Positions 38,501-53,400 are shown, counted from the stretch's first letter. The stretch is 64,000 bases of DNA from Cranoglanis bouderius (GCA_023630585.1 CM042544.1:23514256-23578255); one strand, 5' to 3'. Notes: generated from the letters alone by a model not told the origin. Translations and numbers: made by a program.

Positions 38501-41500
38501 AAGCTTTAATGGATAGGGTAACTGTAAAATGCTATTTTAACATGTTTTTAACATAAAACATAGTCTAGTTTTTTGTAACAATTACAATATGATTACGCAT
38601 CCCATGAGAGAAAAGCACTAAACATCTTCCAGTAATAATATCTCAAACTGTTTTATAGTCTTTGGTTTGTGCATGTGGCTAATCCTCTTTAATTCAGGGT
38701 ACAGGTTAGAAATGGAGCTTAAATCGAAAGAATGAGAGCTCATTGCAATACACTAATGTTGTGTCCTGAAACCATTTGTAATGATTTGAACATAGATTTG
38801 GAGTCAGAATCTTGTTGAAGTGTCATCTAATGGCCAAGTCTTAACCTCTTGGTAGAGACAACCAAGGTTTGGGCTAATATATCCTGGCACATGCATGATG
38901 CCAATAATCTTCACAAGAGGCTCTTGACCACTAGCTGCAAAACAACACCGAACCACTAATAGCCCACCAGTGGTGCATATCAGTTGCTTACTCCCCATTT
39001 TGTTTTGTTTTTTTTGGGTTGAAAGCTCTTTGGTTTTCCCTGTAGTGATGGATGACAAATGGATACATCTGTGCTACCTCATTCATATTTATACCACAGC
39101 ATAATGAGGCATGGTCAAAGGCACAATTCCTGTAGACTGAGAGAAAAATATTTTTGAAGATGATATTTTGTTTTTTCCATTTTAGGGATGGCAAGGATTT
39201 TTTTTGAGATGTAATTACAGGATGTGATATAGCATGTTTTTGTCAATAATTGTGGAGGTCACAAAAGTACTGTGTGTGTGTGTGTTCTACTAGAATATTT
39301 AGAGTTAGAATGAGCTATTTGACTATTATTTTTTATTAAAGTTAGTTTGGCTGTGCTTTATTTAACAGGAGACTGCGAAATGGCTGTATTTGGTGGTGTT
39401 AACTGCATTTTTCAGCCAAGAGTATTTGTGGCTCTAAGCAAGGCAAAGATGATCTCGCCTGGTGGAACCAGTAAACCATTCTCCAACAGAGCAGATGGCT
39501 ATGGCAGAGGAGAAGGCTGTGGTGTTATCCTTCTGAAGCCTCTGGAAAAAGTATTTCACTGCATAAAAAAAAGATACCTTATTACATACGTATTCAACCA
39601 CAATGATTTTTCATTGTAAATAATAATAAAATTTATGTACATAATCTGACAGGCTCTACAAGACCATGATCATATATGGGGCATTGTATGCAAAACAGCA
39701 GTAAATCAAGATGGCCACACTGTCACTCCAATCACGAAGCCATCTATGGTCCAGCAGGAGGAGCTGCTCAATAGAATCTATTCTACAGGGACCTACCTGT
39801 CTGATATCCAGTATGTAGAGGCTCATGGGACTGGGACACCAGTGGGAGATTCAGTAGAAGCAGACAGCATCTCTAAAGTCATTGCCAAGGCACGATCCTC
39901 AGAGGTAGGGCCACTCCCTATTGGCTCAGTTAAGAGTAACATTGGACACACAGAATCTGCAGCAGGAGTGGCAGGACTGATTAAAGTACTTCTGATGATG
40001 AAGCATGAAACCATTGTACCTTCAGTGTTCTACTCAGAGGAAAGTTCTAGCATAGATGTTCAAGCTCTCAATCTAAAAATTCCCACCAAAGCTGAGAAAT
40101 GGGTCACCAGCAGAGGCTCAGTGAGAGTTGCTGGAATAAATAACTTTGGATTTGGAGGCACAAATGCACATGCAGTTGTAAAGCAATATCTTCAGACAAA
40201 ATCACCAAAAGAGGCAATCAAGAAACAACACAATTTCTTTGTACTTTCTGCAGCATCAGAGAAATCATTGGCAAGGATGATAGAAGACACAGTAGAAAAT
40301 ATCAGTGCAAAGAATATAGTAGATCTACAAAGTCTGGCATATACTTCTGGCTGTAGAAGGAGTCACTGGAAACATAAATACAGGAAAGCATTTCACATGT
40401 TATCTTTGACTGATTTGAAAGAGAAACTTATGCATGCTCAAGATAAAAAGAGTGTCCCAGCAAAGCAACATCCAAGACTAGTGTTTGTGTTTTGTGGAAA
40501 TGGTGTGACTTACAGAGGTATGTGCAAACAGCTCCTAAAAGAGGAATCTATCTTCAGGGAGAAAGTGAGAGAGATTGAGGACCTTTTCCAAAGATACGGG
40601 AAAATTGGGCTAGTAGAGACACTAGAGAGTGAGTCTGAATCTGAGCTTGGTTTTTCAGAACCAGAAATTATTCAGCCTCTCCTCTTTGCCATACAGGTCG
40701 CCATTGCTAATCTACTAATTCACTGGGGGATTAGACCAGATGCTGTTCTTGGACATTCTGTTGGAGAGGTTGCTGCAGCTCATTGCTCTGGTCTGTTGTC
40801 ACTTGAGGATGCAGTAAAAGTGATCTACTATCGCAGTAGTTTGCAGAGTAGAGTAACTGGAGGGAAAATGCTTGTTGTAAGCAACATGCCTGTATCAAAT
40901 GTGCTGAAAATCCTCCCTTCTTACTCTGGAAGGATTTGTTTGGCAGCACAAAACAGCCCTCAGTCATGCACACTTTCAGGAGATGAAGATTCTATTGATC
41001 ATTTACACAAGAGCTTGAGCAATTCAGATGATGGCAAACATTTATTCCTGCATGTTTTAGATGTGCCTGCTGCCTATCATAGTCACATGATGGACCCTAT
41101 TGTGGAAAATGTAGAGAATAGTATAGGCCAATTAAATGCCCAGAACATGGAGACAGAATTATTCTCAACAGTGTCAGGAGACAAGGTGTGTCCAACAGAT
41201 TTTGTTAACGGTAAATACTGGGCAAGAAACATCCGAGAGCCAGTTGCTTTTGAACAAGCGCTAAAATCAGTTAAACAGTCCAAGAATGCAATATTTGTTG
41301 AGATTGGCCCAAGAAGGGCTTTGCAGAGAAACATCATTGAGACTCTAGGGAGCGACACAGTGGTGCTCTCCTCAGTGCAGCCAGATAAAGATGTTGAGAC
41401 AATGCTGACTGTTGTATCCAAACTGTTTGAAATGGGAGTCAATATAGATTGGGACCAGTTCTACAAAGGCTGTGAGATGGAACCAATTCCTTTTCCAAGG

Positions 41501-44500
41501 TATCAGTTTGATAGTGTGAGGAAAGATGTACTTACTGAAGCAACCCTCTCTGGTGACAGTAGTATTCATCCTGTAATTACACAGTTAAGTAAAAATGGCT
41601 TGGATTTCAGCTGTGACCTCTCTTCTGGGGCACAGTCCTATCTGTATGATCATAAACACCAAGGTGTTGCCATTGTTCCTGGGGCATTTTATGTTGAATT
41701 AGGATTAGCAGCTGTCATGGTAAGTGTAAAACCAAAAATGCCCCTCAGCTCTCTGCAGCTCAGTATAAAGTTTCACACTCCATGTGTTTTGTCTCAGAAT
41801 ACACCTGATGTGAAAGTACGATTGGATCCAACTGAAAGTACAGCAGGGTGCTTTCAGTTCAAGGTGCACTCTTTGTCATTAAACTACGCATCAGGGAAAG
41901 TTGAATCAACACAGGCAAGATTGCCTGAAGAGTCTTGCATTTCACTGAACTGTGTCTCTAAAAGATGCCACTCTGTTGTGAGTTCTGAGGAGTTCTACAA
42001 GAACCTATCTTTGGGTGGATTTCAGTATGGTCCCATTTTCAAAAACAAGGGAAATGTGTATTATGGAGAGGAACTTGGAGAAACATATTCAAATGTTACT
42101 GTTCCTGATGAAATATTGCCACAACTGCATGACTACTACATTCATCCTGTAGTCTTAGACTATTTCATGCAACTTGTTCCTGTCACAGGAACATATCATT
42201 TCTTGGGAAGGCCTGGATTTCCTTCACAAATAGGCAGCCTAACTGTGTTTGAACCATTGCAGAAGGAGATGGTTGTGTATTTGAGGGCAACGCATATGGG
42301 AAATGAGGAACTTATCATTTGTGGTTGTTTTGCTGACAAAGATGGCAGGGTTTTGGTTGAACTCAAGAATGTAATCATTACCTACCTAGGGAATCGCTCT
42401 CGTGTTGTAGAGGAGTATTTTTTTCACAACAGTTACAGCGTAGTTTCAGAGCATGACAACATCTCAATACCGAAATCAATGGTTTTTGCTGATCAGCTAG
42501 GAATTTCTACAGGCCTACAACAATACTTAGACCCAGCGTCAAAATACATTTCCTTCACACATGCCAAAGTACTGATAGAACATGGATTTGAAGTTTTTCT
42601 GTCTGACTTGAAAATACAAAACGTCAATACAACCTTCCAGGAAGTGTTGTTCATGTGGTGTGATGCAGATTTAAACTCGCACAAAACAGAGAATGTGTTA
42701 GAATGCATGGCAAGTTGTTGTGAGATTTTCCGGAAAATTGTTGCAGGCCTTAAGTCAATGCATTTCCAAAACTCCATCAGGGTAGTAACCTACCGGTCAT
42801 CAGGAGGAACAGTAGACCACATCAATCCTGGTTTTGTACTGTCTGGAATGACAAGAGCGTGTGCAGCTGAATTGTCAGACCTCTCCTTTCAGTTGATAAA
42901 CATTGATTCTACTAAAGACATTAAAGCCTTGGCTGAGATCATCAGATCATACCCTTGCAGCAAATACCCAGAGCTAGTCATAAAAAATGGCCAGATTCTT
43001 AAGCCTCAGATTATTCACACACCAATCTTAGACGGCTCACATCAAAGTGTCCACAGATCACAATGTGAAAGCTTTATCTTGCAAACCTCTGATCCTTACA
43101 GAGTGACAAGCCTGTCAGCAGTTGTTTCTGATGAATGTACGAAACCTATTCAAGCGAAAAATGTAGAGGTCCAGCTCTGTAAAATATGCATGCACTCCTC
43201 AGACTATTTTCCACTGAGTGTGTCTGACCTTAAATTTGGTCAGACACTGTACTGGAACAAACACACCTGTCAGAACCACAAACTTTTAGCGCTTGACTTC
43301 AGTGGAATCGTCACAGCTGTGGGAAAAGATGTGAAAGAACTGAATGTGGGAGACCACATAGTTTCCTGTTACCCTGTTGCTGCCTGTAGCAAAGTTGTTA
43401 TTCCAGCAGATGCATGCTACAAAACAAAGAGACTTCCATTTTTGAAGGACACTCCCTGTGTATCTTACATTATACTTGCTTGGGAGATCTTACACTGTGC
43501 CCTACCTAAGGCCAGACACCAGAAGTTGGGAATTTTCTCCACTATCCCAGACTCAGTCCTGGTGAAAGTATTAACTGGCACAGCAGTCAAATCAGGCTGG
43601 AGTGTCACTGTGGTCAAAAACACTGATCAACTGTCTCATGATTTCAGAGAGATGGTAGGAATTGTGCTTCTGCCTCCATATGATGAAACGGTCATTACCA
43701 AAGCAAGTCAAATTACAAGTGTTAGGGACATTATTCTTGTTGCTGACAACCAGCCAAACACCTGTGTCAGTCAGCTTGCTTTTAGAGGTCAAAATAATGA
43801 GGTTCATATGAAAATCCTTTTCACATCAAGCCTCATGCAAAAGCAATCAATTAGAGCACGGAAATCGCACGTGTTTCACTGGCTGAAAACCATGCATTTG
43901 GACAGAAGATTTGCAGTTTTTGAAAAACACACCATTCAGAATTCAAAAAGTGAAAACACTGATTGCTTGCCCTTAAAATCATACTTCACATGTCAGACTA
44001 TGCCAGTAGTGGTCCTGAGTCATAACACCAAGGATGAACCTTCAGATATCCCACTGATACCAAAAGCCAAAAAGCTGTTCCAGAAAGATTCTGTTTACAT
44101 TGTGACAGGTGGTCTCTCAGGACTTGGATTTCAGACAGTGAAGTTCATTGCTCAGAGAGGTGGAGGGAATATTGTTATCCTGTCTAGAAGTGGTGCAAAT
44201 GATCAGACAGAACAGGAGATAAATAATGTAAAAAATCAGTGTCAGTGTTTAATCATAAGATTACAGTGTGATGTTTCAGTCTCAGAGCAAGTTCACCAAG
44301 CCGTTGCTCAGATCAGTAAACTGTTCCCATCCAGACCAATCAAAGGAGTGTTCCACAGTGCAGTAATCCTTAATGATGGACTAATTGAAAACCTAAACAA
44401 ATCCCTCTATGAGAAAGTCATGAGGCCGAAAGTGAATGGTGTAATTAACCTTCACTATGCCACCAAACACTGTGATCTGGATTATTTTGTGTGCTACTCC

Positions 44501-45196
44501 TCCATCTCAGCCTTCCTTGGCAATGCTTCACAGACAAACTATGCTGCTGCCAACTCATTTATGGATGCCTTCTGCCAGTACCGCAGGAACATTGGACTTC
44601 CTGGGCAGGCAATTAACTGGGGAGCTTTAAATTTGGGTCTCCTGCTAAACCAGCACCATTTCCAAAGATTTCTGGAGTCAAAAGGAATGATGATCCTGGA
44701 AGTGACAGAAATTCATGATAGTCTTGAGCAGTGCCTTTTGATCAACAAACCTCAACAGGTTGTGTGCAAATTTCATTTCAAGAACATTAGATATAATGTT
44801 CTGTCTCAAAACAAATCCCTCACCATGCGGTTATCAGCACTGGTAGAGGAAGAGCTCAAAAAGGCTAAAATGATCAACTCAAAACTTGAACAGACTAACA
44901 TGATCTCTTCACCTAATGAATACATCAGAACATTGATAAGTGAAAATATTCACATTGAGCAAGATGAGCTGAGTGATGACGTTTGTCTGTCCTCACTGGG
45001 CATTGATTCCATGTTAGCCATGACACTGCAGAACCTGATATTCCAAGATAAAGGAGTGAATGTGCCTCTGGTAACACTCCTTGATCCAGAGAAGACACTG
45101 TCAGACTTGGTTAAAATACTGGTGGAAATTGAAAATGGGGGAAATCAAGAGAGTAGCAATGACTTCCTCCCGACTGTGGAGATGACAGGATTCTAG
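35531..45196 (+). CDS. Polyketide synthase A: KS-AT-DH-degenerate ER-KR-ACP
   Basis: Six coding exons (35531-35588, 35699-35852, 37910-38070, 38199-38405, 39369-39550, 39653-45196) give 2101 aa; the last exon alone carries residues 255-2101. The ketosynthase has Cys177 in DCACSSS, His312 in VEAHGTGTP and His353 in SNIGHTE. The acyltransferase has Ser623 in GHSVGE and His730 in AYHSHMM. The dehydratase keeps HxxxGxxxxP (His921) and DYFMQ (Asp1090). A KR-like structural region follows near 1160-1370, then an ER-like fold (FSGIVTAVGKDV near 1470) without a visible glycine-rich nucleotide loop. The ketoreductase has TGGLSGLG near 1740 with Ser1871 and Tyr1884. The carrier protein has Ser2040 in GIDSML. 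No thioesterase follows. This is a highly reducing, iterative, FAS-like PKS of the animal type; fish relatives have been linked to otolith formation. The product is unknown. FAS itself is excluded by the missing thioesterase and the exon structure. Two Tc1-like insertions lie in its introns. Confidence 0.92.
36336..37893 (+). mobile_element. Tc1-like transposon, copy 2, inside PKS-A intron 2
   Basis: This 1558-base element is flanked by TA (36334-36335 and 37894-37895) and has the same roughly 50-base inverted ends as copy 1. It sits in the PKS-A intron between exons 35699-35852 and 37910-38070, on the sense strand, and ends only 16 bases before the acceptor at 37909, so the branch point and pyrimidine tract of PKS-A exon 3 are at least partly supplied by the transposon end. 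Confidence 0.95.
36710..37743 (+). pseudogene. Tc1-like transposase, copy 2, one nonsense codon
   Basis: The frame from the ATG at 36710 matches copy 1 through NSPDLNPIENL, where a TGG present in copy 1 is TGA (37547-37549). Beyond that the frame stays open to a TAA at 37741-37743, so this copy has the C-terminal region that copy 1 lost but is interrupted by a single stop just after the catalytic Glu. The defects of the two copies are therefore different. Confidence 0.85.
38436..39265 (-). mobile_element. Older Tc1-like relic in PKS-A intron 4
   Basis: The left end cagtcaacttcagaattatt, then gacacc, resembles a known Tc1-type terminus, and gtcaataattgtggaggtc near 39241 is a possible decayed partner. 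On the minus strand, 38860-38970 encodes VRCCFAASGQEPLVKIIGIM, which corresponds to the VWGCFAASG..L..I.G.M block before the second catalytic Asp of Tc1 transposases. It is heavily degraded. Confidence 0.6.
39671..40095 (+). other. Putative gene-conversion tract, PKS-A side
   Basis: These 425 bases differ from the reverse complement of 52438-52862 in PKS-B at only five positions by eye (about 98.8 % identity). The bases just before (ctacaagaccatgat against cttcaggactttgac) and just after (gaaatgggtcaccagc against aacatggcattgcac) are clearly diverged. The tract encodes KS residues about 261-401, including both catalytic histidines. Confidence 0.8.
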
Positions 45197-46375
<1,179 letters not shown>

Positions 46376-47411
46376 TATATTGTGGACATTTTTTTATTTT
46401 TATTTGTCTGTTTTTCCTTCATTTCTATGAGTACAGTGAGAGGCCAACAACTGTTGTGGCAATCACCCACCACTTCAAAACTCTTCTGTGACAGAAATTC
46501 AATCCCATAATCTGATATTTTCTTTCACATAATTCTGGGTCTTTCACAAAACAAACAAACAAACAAAATACCTGAATATGCTTTTAAGGGTGTACACTTT
46601 CTCCATGATCATTCTTACCATCAGATCATTTCCATTCAATATCTCAGCTTTCTTCCCTTAAATATAAAAAGTCCAATATAAAATAAGATGAAATTAGTGA
46701 TTTTTAAATATTTCTTTCTATTTTTATTGTTTTAAAGGTCAACGAAGAAGTGTCACATGATAGATTTTAACTCCTGCCACATTTTTGTTCAGAATACTCA
46801 TGACAGGGTTGTATTTTGTTTTTTAAATCTAAAATGAATCATTATTAAGACTGCGATAATTCAGTGAAAACAACAACACCCTTTTTGAAAAGTTACTATT
46901 TTTCTGTATAACTTGCAAAGCACAAGAGCAGCTCCACACTTTTAGATAACCTGTATCCATCCCTCATTAAAATAGTTCTAAATTGAAGGACAGCATGTTT
47001 GAATATACTATCCAGCAACATTTCTTCTTGTTTAAATACATTTCTAGGTGTATAAATACTGCATCTCACTTACACGACGGCTCCATATAAGGCTGCGATC
47101 GTTTGCCTTTTTTTTTGGTGTATACAAAGAAACAACACATTTTTATTAATTATCATAGTTTTATTATTTGTCATACAGCTGCCAAGTTCAAAGTTTATTT
47201 TGGCTGTGCAAAATACATAGCAAAAATTAATAGAATGTTTTCTTTACATACAACTCTTACAAGCAAATAAAAAATTACCAATATATTCACCATATCTCAT
47301 CTTGATCCCATGCCAACATTATCAACCTCATACATTTTTCAATTACTGATCAAATAATCAGCATAGATTTAAGATACAAAGATGCATTGTCTTCCTGTTG
47401 TTTATTTATCA
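46376..47411. other. Spacer between convergent PKS genes and PKS-B 3' UTR
   Basis: AT-rich with no coding signal. On the minus strand AATAAA appears at 47194-47199 (tttatt on the plus strand), about 215 bases past the PKS-B stop, and another directly after the stop that is too close to be the only signal. The two transcripts may approach within about 0.8 kb of each other. Confidence 0.45.
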
Positions 47412-50400
47412 TCATTGCTTTCTTTCTTTTAGAAGTGTAGCCAGTGAGTTCAGAGTGATATTAGGATCGAGTAAAGAAGCAAGTGGAATATTCACACCAG
47501 TATCCTGAAACATTTGATTCTGCAATGTCATGGCCAACATTGAATCAATGCCAAGGGCAGCAAGGCAAGTTTCAGCTTCAAACTCATCTGCATCAACATT
47601 GCAAATGTCACCTACCATGCCTCTAATGTAATCATCAAAAGATGACTGTAGATCCTTCCTGGACTCATTCACTGTTTTGACTTCAAACTCTTTCTCAATT
47701 AAGGCTGCTAGTCGGACTTTTAGAGAGGCATTCTGAGAGAGAACGTTGTTCCTCAAGTTTCTGAAATTGAATTTGCACACAACTTGTTGAGGCTTGTTTT
47801 CCAATAAGCAGTGCTTTAAAGCTTCATGGATTTCTGGCACCTCCATTGTCATCAAACCTTTGGTTTCTAAGAATTTTTGAAAATCTGCTTTGTTGAACAG
47901 TAGACCTAATTTAAGAGGTCCCCAATTGATGGACTGTCCAGCAAGTCCGACGTTACGTCGGTAGTGGCACAAAGTGTCTAGAAATGAGTTGGCTGCTGCA
48001 TAATTAGCCTGGGACGCATTGCCAATAAAAGAGGAGATGGATGAATAACATACAAAATAATCAACTTTGCTGTTTAAAGTAGCATAGTGAAGGTTCAGTG
48101 CACCACTGACCTTTGGACGCAAGACTTTTTCAAAGAGAGACTTATTAAGCGTTTCAAGTAGCCCATCATGCAGCACAGCAGCACTGTGAAAAACACCTTT
48201 TATTGGACAAGAAGGGAAGTTTTGTCCAATGACAGTGACTGCTTCCAATACCTCATCTGCTACAGACACATCACACTGCAGAGTGATTATTCTTACCCCA
48301 TATCTCTTTTTAAGATTGTTGATATGCAGCTGTGTCTCCTCAGATGGAACACTCCTTGACAGTGTAGCAACACACTTCCCACCCCAGTGTGAAATGAACT
48401 TGACCGTTTCAAGTCCCAATCCAGATAAACCACCTGAAACTATGTACACTGCAGTCTTTGAGAAGAGCTGCATTGGTCTGGGTTGTAGATATACCTGAGA
48501 CCTACCAGCCATACACCCATTGTTATCCAGAACAATCAAGGATACAGTTTTAGCAGTGAAATATGATCCAACATTCTCTGTTTCAGATTGGGCAGGGTGG
48601 AAAGCCTTGCTTTGTAAAGATAAAAATTTGCTATCCAAGTGCATCATTTTTAGCCACCTGTGTACATCAGAACTCAGTGTTTTGAGATAGGATTTCTGAA
48701 AAATGTTGCACACTTTAACAAAGTGGAAGCACATATTCTCACTATCATTCGGAAGAATGCTTGTTGGAGGTGCATTATTGTCACAGACAAGAAAAACGTG
48801 CTTTGCACTGGCCTCACTGCTTAACTGTGCCAAGCATGCCTGATCATAAGGAGGTATGAGGACAAAAACAGGACACTGGTTTAAACGTTGACCAAGTGCA
48901 TTCAATTCCCTTTCTGTAACAACATTCCATCCAGACTTGTTTGCTGTGATGGTTAACACCTTCATCAGAGTGGAATCTGGAGTTGTGGAGAAAATACCCA
49001 GTGTTTTGTTCTGTTTGACCTTAGGTAATGCACTGTGCAAAATCTCCCAAGCAAGTATAATGTAGGAGACACAAGGAGTGTCCTTCAAAAACTGAAGTCT
49101 CTTTGTTTTATAGCAAGCATCCTCTGGAAGGGTAACCTTGGAGGCTGCTACAGTGGGGTAACAGGAGACTATATGGTCTCCCACTTTCAGTTTTTTTACA
49201 TCTTTTCCCACAGCTGTGACAGTCCCACTAAAGTCAAGGGCTAAAAGTTTGTGGTTCTGAGATGTGTGTTTGTTCCAATATAGTGTCTGACCAAATTTAA
49301 GGTCAGACAGACTGACTGGAAAATAGTCTGAGGAGTGCATGCAAATTTTACAGAGCTGGACCGCCACATTTTTTCCATCAATGAAATCAAGTACATCATT
49401 AGTTGGTCTGGCTGACAAGCAAGCCATTTCATATGGGTTGGCTGTCTGTAGGGTGAAGCGCTCAAACCATGAAGAGTTTATACCTTCGGCTATTTTATTA
49501 AGGGCTGTTCGTGTTATCACTGTTGATTGGACTTGCCCTTGACTTATCATGACCTCTGGGTATTCATGGCTTTTATAGGAGCAAATTACATAACCCAGTG
49601 CTTTTATGTCCTCACTTGACACTGTGGCAAGATCTATCAACTGAAAAGAAATTTCCGACAGCTCAGCAGCACAGGCCCTCGTCATGCCCGATAGCACAAA
49701 TCCAGGACTAATGTGATCAGCGGTGCTTTCAGACGATCTGTAAGTTATGACATGAAGAGTACGCAAGTGCTTGCACTTCCTCAAGGTCAAAACAATGTTA
49801 CGGTAAAGCTCACAAATGTCAGCCAACTGCTCCAGAACTGTCTGGGTTTTAAAAAAGCTGAGGTTTTGAGAGCTCCAGATAAAGAGGATTTTCTCCATAT
49901 CAGCTGTATGATGATCCAAGTGCAACAGAAAATCTGGAACTTGCAAAGAAGACAAACCTACATCAGCTGGAGAGAAAAATACAGATGATGGGTGTAAATA
50001 TGTCTTCAGACCATTAGCAATACCTAAAGTATCCTCAAAGACAACAGCTTTTGGTTTGTTGTGTATGCTGGTAATAGCAGGAACAGCAAATCTTTCATTA
50101 TGAAAGAAGTAAAAGTCAGTAACTTTTGCATTGTCTCCTACAAGTGTGATTCTGACATCCTTCAGTTCAATCAGTGTGTGTCCTTTTCTGTCTGTGAAGC
50201 AACCACATACCTCAAAGTATTCTGGCTTCTCCTGAGTAAGCCTCATATATATGACCATTTCCTTACACAGAGGTGCAGTTATCACCATGCTGCCAATTGC
50301 AGAGGGAAATCCATGTCTAATAGTGCTGTTACTCAGGGCTAAAACAGAGGTCATCTGCAGAAAATAATCTAATACAACAGGGTGCAAGCAGTAGTTGTAC

Positions 50401-53400
50401 AACTGGGTTAGCAATTGATCTGGTATCCTGACATCGGCTACTGCTTCTCTGAAATCCTCTCCATACTGGATGTCACCCAGCTGTTGAAAGATGGGCCCAT
50501 ACTCAAACCCTGCCTGATTAAGTGTAACATATACTTGATCCCCTGGTATGACTGATTGACATCTCTTTGAAATAATGTCCAAGAGAAGGTCTTGGTGGTC
50601 AGTCACAGCTGGTCCTTTTCTGTAAGCAATGGTGCCTGATGCATGTGTTGTAGCAGAGGACTGTATCTGAAACAAAGTCTTGTCCTCATGTGGCTCAAGC
50701 TGCACTTTCAGACAGTGTGAGCTCTTACTAAGAACAAGCAAATTCTGAAAGTTTATTGTAAGTTGAAGTGAAGCGAGAGGTATCTTTGGGATCATAGATT
50801 CCATGACAGAAGCCAAAGCCAGTTCGGTGTACAGGGCACCCGGAGCAATGACTATACCATTGCTCTTGTGCTCCCAAAGGTAGGGGGTGGCTTCTAATGA
50901 CAGATTGCATTTGAACATTCTGTTATTACGTTTATGAGGAATTATCAAGGGATGGGGACAGAGAGCCATCACCTCATTTCCTTGTCTTACTTCCTCAAAG
51001 TATACATCATTTTTAGGGCAATCAAACTGATAGACTGGGTACCCAGCTGGTGGTGACTGAAACCCATTATAGAACTGATCCCAGTCTACATTGACTCCAA
51101 GTTCAAAGAGTTTGGATACAACAGTATGTAGTGCATCTTGATCTTTGTCTGGTTGGATTGAGGAGAGCACCACTGTGTCATTTCCTAATGTCTCCGAAAT
51201 GTTCCTCTGCAGAGCCCTTCTTGGGCCAATCTCAACAAAGATTATGTTCTTCCTATTACTGGCCACTGCTCTCACTGCTTGTTCAAACGCAACTGGATTT
51301 CTGATATTTCTTGCCCAGTAATCACCAGTTACAAAATCCCCCAGACTACACATCCTTCCTGTTACTGTAGAAAATAACTCACATTCCATTTCATGTTGAT
51401 TTAAAGACCCAATGCTGTCTCTAATTTGAGTCAAAACTGGATCCATCATATGACTGTGGTAGGCAGCAGGAACATCCAAGACATGAAGGAACACATTCTT
51501 TGCCTTAAACGAGTTCTTTAACATTTGGTGCACACTTTCAATAGCATCTTTCTCACCGGATAGTGCACATGACTGAGGACTGTTCAAAGCAGCTAGACAC
51601 ACTTTCCCTGTGTATGCTGGAAGAATTTTCAAAATGTCTGACACAGTTATATTACCAACAACAAGCATCTTCCCTCCAGTGACTTTGCTTTGCAGAACAC
51701 TCCGATAATAGATTACTTTCACTGCTTCCTCTAGAGACAAAAGCCCAGAGCAATGGGCTGCAGCAACCTCTCCAACAGAGTGCCCAAGTACAGCAGTGGG
51801 TCTGATGCCCCAGTGCTTTAGCAAGTGAGCTGTGGCAACCTGAGTGGCAAAAAGGAGGGGCTGGACAATGTCTGGCTTTGAGAAATCATCGTTGTCATAG
51901 CTGCTTGCTATCTTCTGTAAAATGCTTGTACTTCTGTAATTTTGAAAGTAGTTTTCTACCTCTCTGATCTTTTCTCTGAAAACAGGCTCCTCTTTCAGGA
52001 GCTGCTCGCACATGCCTCTGTATGTAACTCCATTCCCACAGAAGACGAAGACTACCTTGGGGTCTGATTTAATAGCATCAAACTTCTTGTTTAGGCTAGT
52101 TTTCAGCTGTTCCTCTAAATCTGAAAGAGATGTTGTAACATACACTTTCCTATATTTGTGTTTCATGTGACTCCTTCGGCATGCTGATGTATACAAAATA
52201 GTTGTTAGGTCAGCTTTGTTTTCTGTGCTGATTCTTTGATACGTGTCAGCAATACACATCTCAAGGGATTTACTTGTGGCAGCAGACAATGGGAACAATT
52301 TCCTTGAACCAAACCTTTCCAAGTTCGAGGATGTAGCATGTTTATATTCTCTGATTATAGCATGTGCATTAGTTCCCCCAAAACCAAAACTATTAATTCC
52401 AGCCACCCTCTCCATGGAACCAGTGCAATGCCATGTTTCAGCTTTGGTGGGAATTTTTAGATTGAGAGCTTGAACATCTATGCTAGAACTTTCCTCTGAG
52501 TAGAAAACTGAAGGTACAATGGTTTCATGCTTCATCATCAGAAGTACTTTAATCAGTCCTGCCACTCCTGCTGCAGATTCTGTGTGTCCAATGTTACTCT
52601 TAACTGAACCAATAGGGAGTGGCCCTACCTCTGAGGGTCGTGCCTTGGCAATGACTTTAGAGATGCTGTCTGCTTCTACTGAATCTCCCACTGGTGTCCC
52701 AGTCCCATGAGCCTCTACATACTGGATATCAGACAGGTAGGTCCCTGGAGAATAGATTCTATTGAGCAGCTCCTCCTGCTGGACCATAGATGGCTTCGTG
52801 ATTGGAGTGACAGTGTGGCCATCTTGATTTACTGCTGTCTTGCATACAATGCCCCATATATGGTCAAAGTCCTGAAGAGCCTTAAAAAAAAATCATACAA
52901 ATTTCTAAACATAAAAGTTGAATATACAATTTGAATGTATTATACTGTATCTATCATGCCGACATCATTCAAAATAACATACTTTTTTCAAAGTCTTTAG
53001 AAGAACTATCCCACAGCCTTCCCCTCTACCATATCCATCTGCTCTTTTCGAAAAAGGTTTACTGGTGCCTTCAGGGGAAATCATTTTAGCTTTGCTGAGA
53101 GCCACAAAGACCCGTGGCTCAAGAATACAACTAACACCTCCACACAGTGCCATCTCACAGTCACCTAGTGGGAAGAAAAAATATGTCCTAAACCAAGAGG
53201 ATTAAAAAAAACATTTTACAATGTGTATAAAACAGATTTTCCAACCACTGGTTACCTCACAGCTTGTAGCTTGAATCTTCTAAAAAAATTTTGTCTTATC
53301 TAGTTAATTCATATCATCCAGCATTTAATTCATACAATAAATTTCAGTAAAGTACAAATGATCAGACCCACCAACTAATTTCTATTTTCCTATTACTAAT

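Noticed and set aside
49035..50342. Several open frames of 70-93 codons opposite PKS-B
   Set aside because: They are antisense shadows of the long PKS-B exon, with no own start context or domain.
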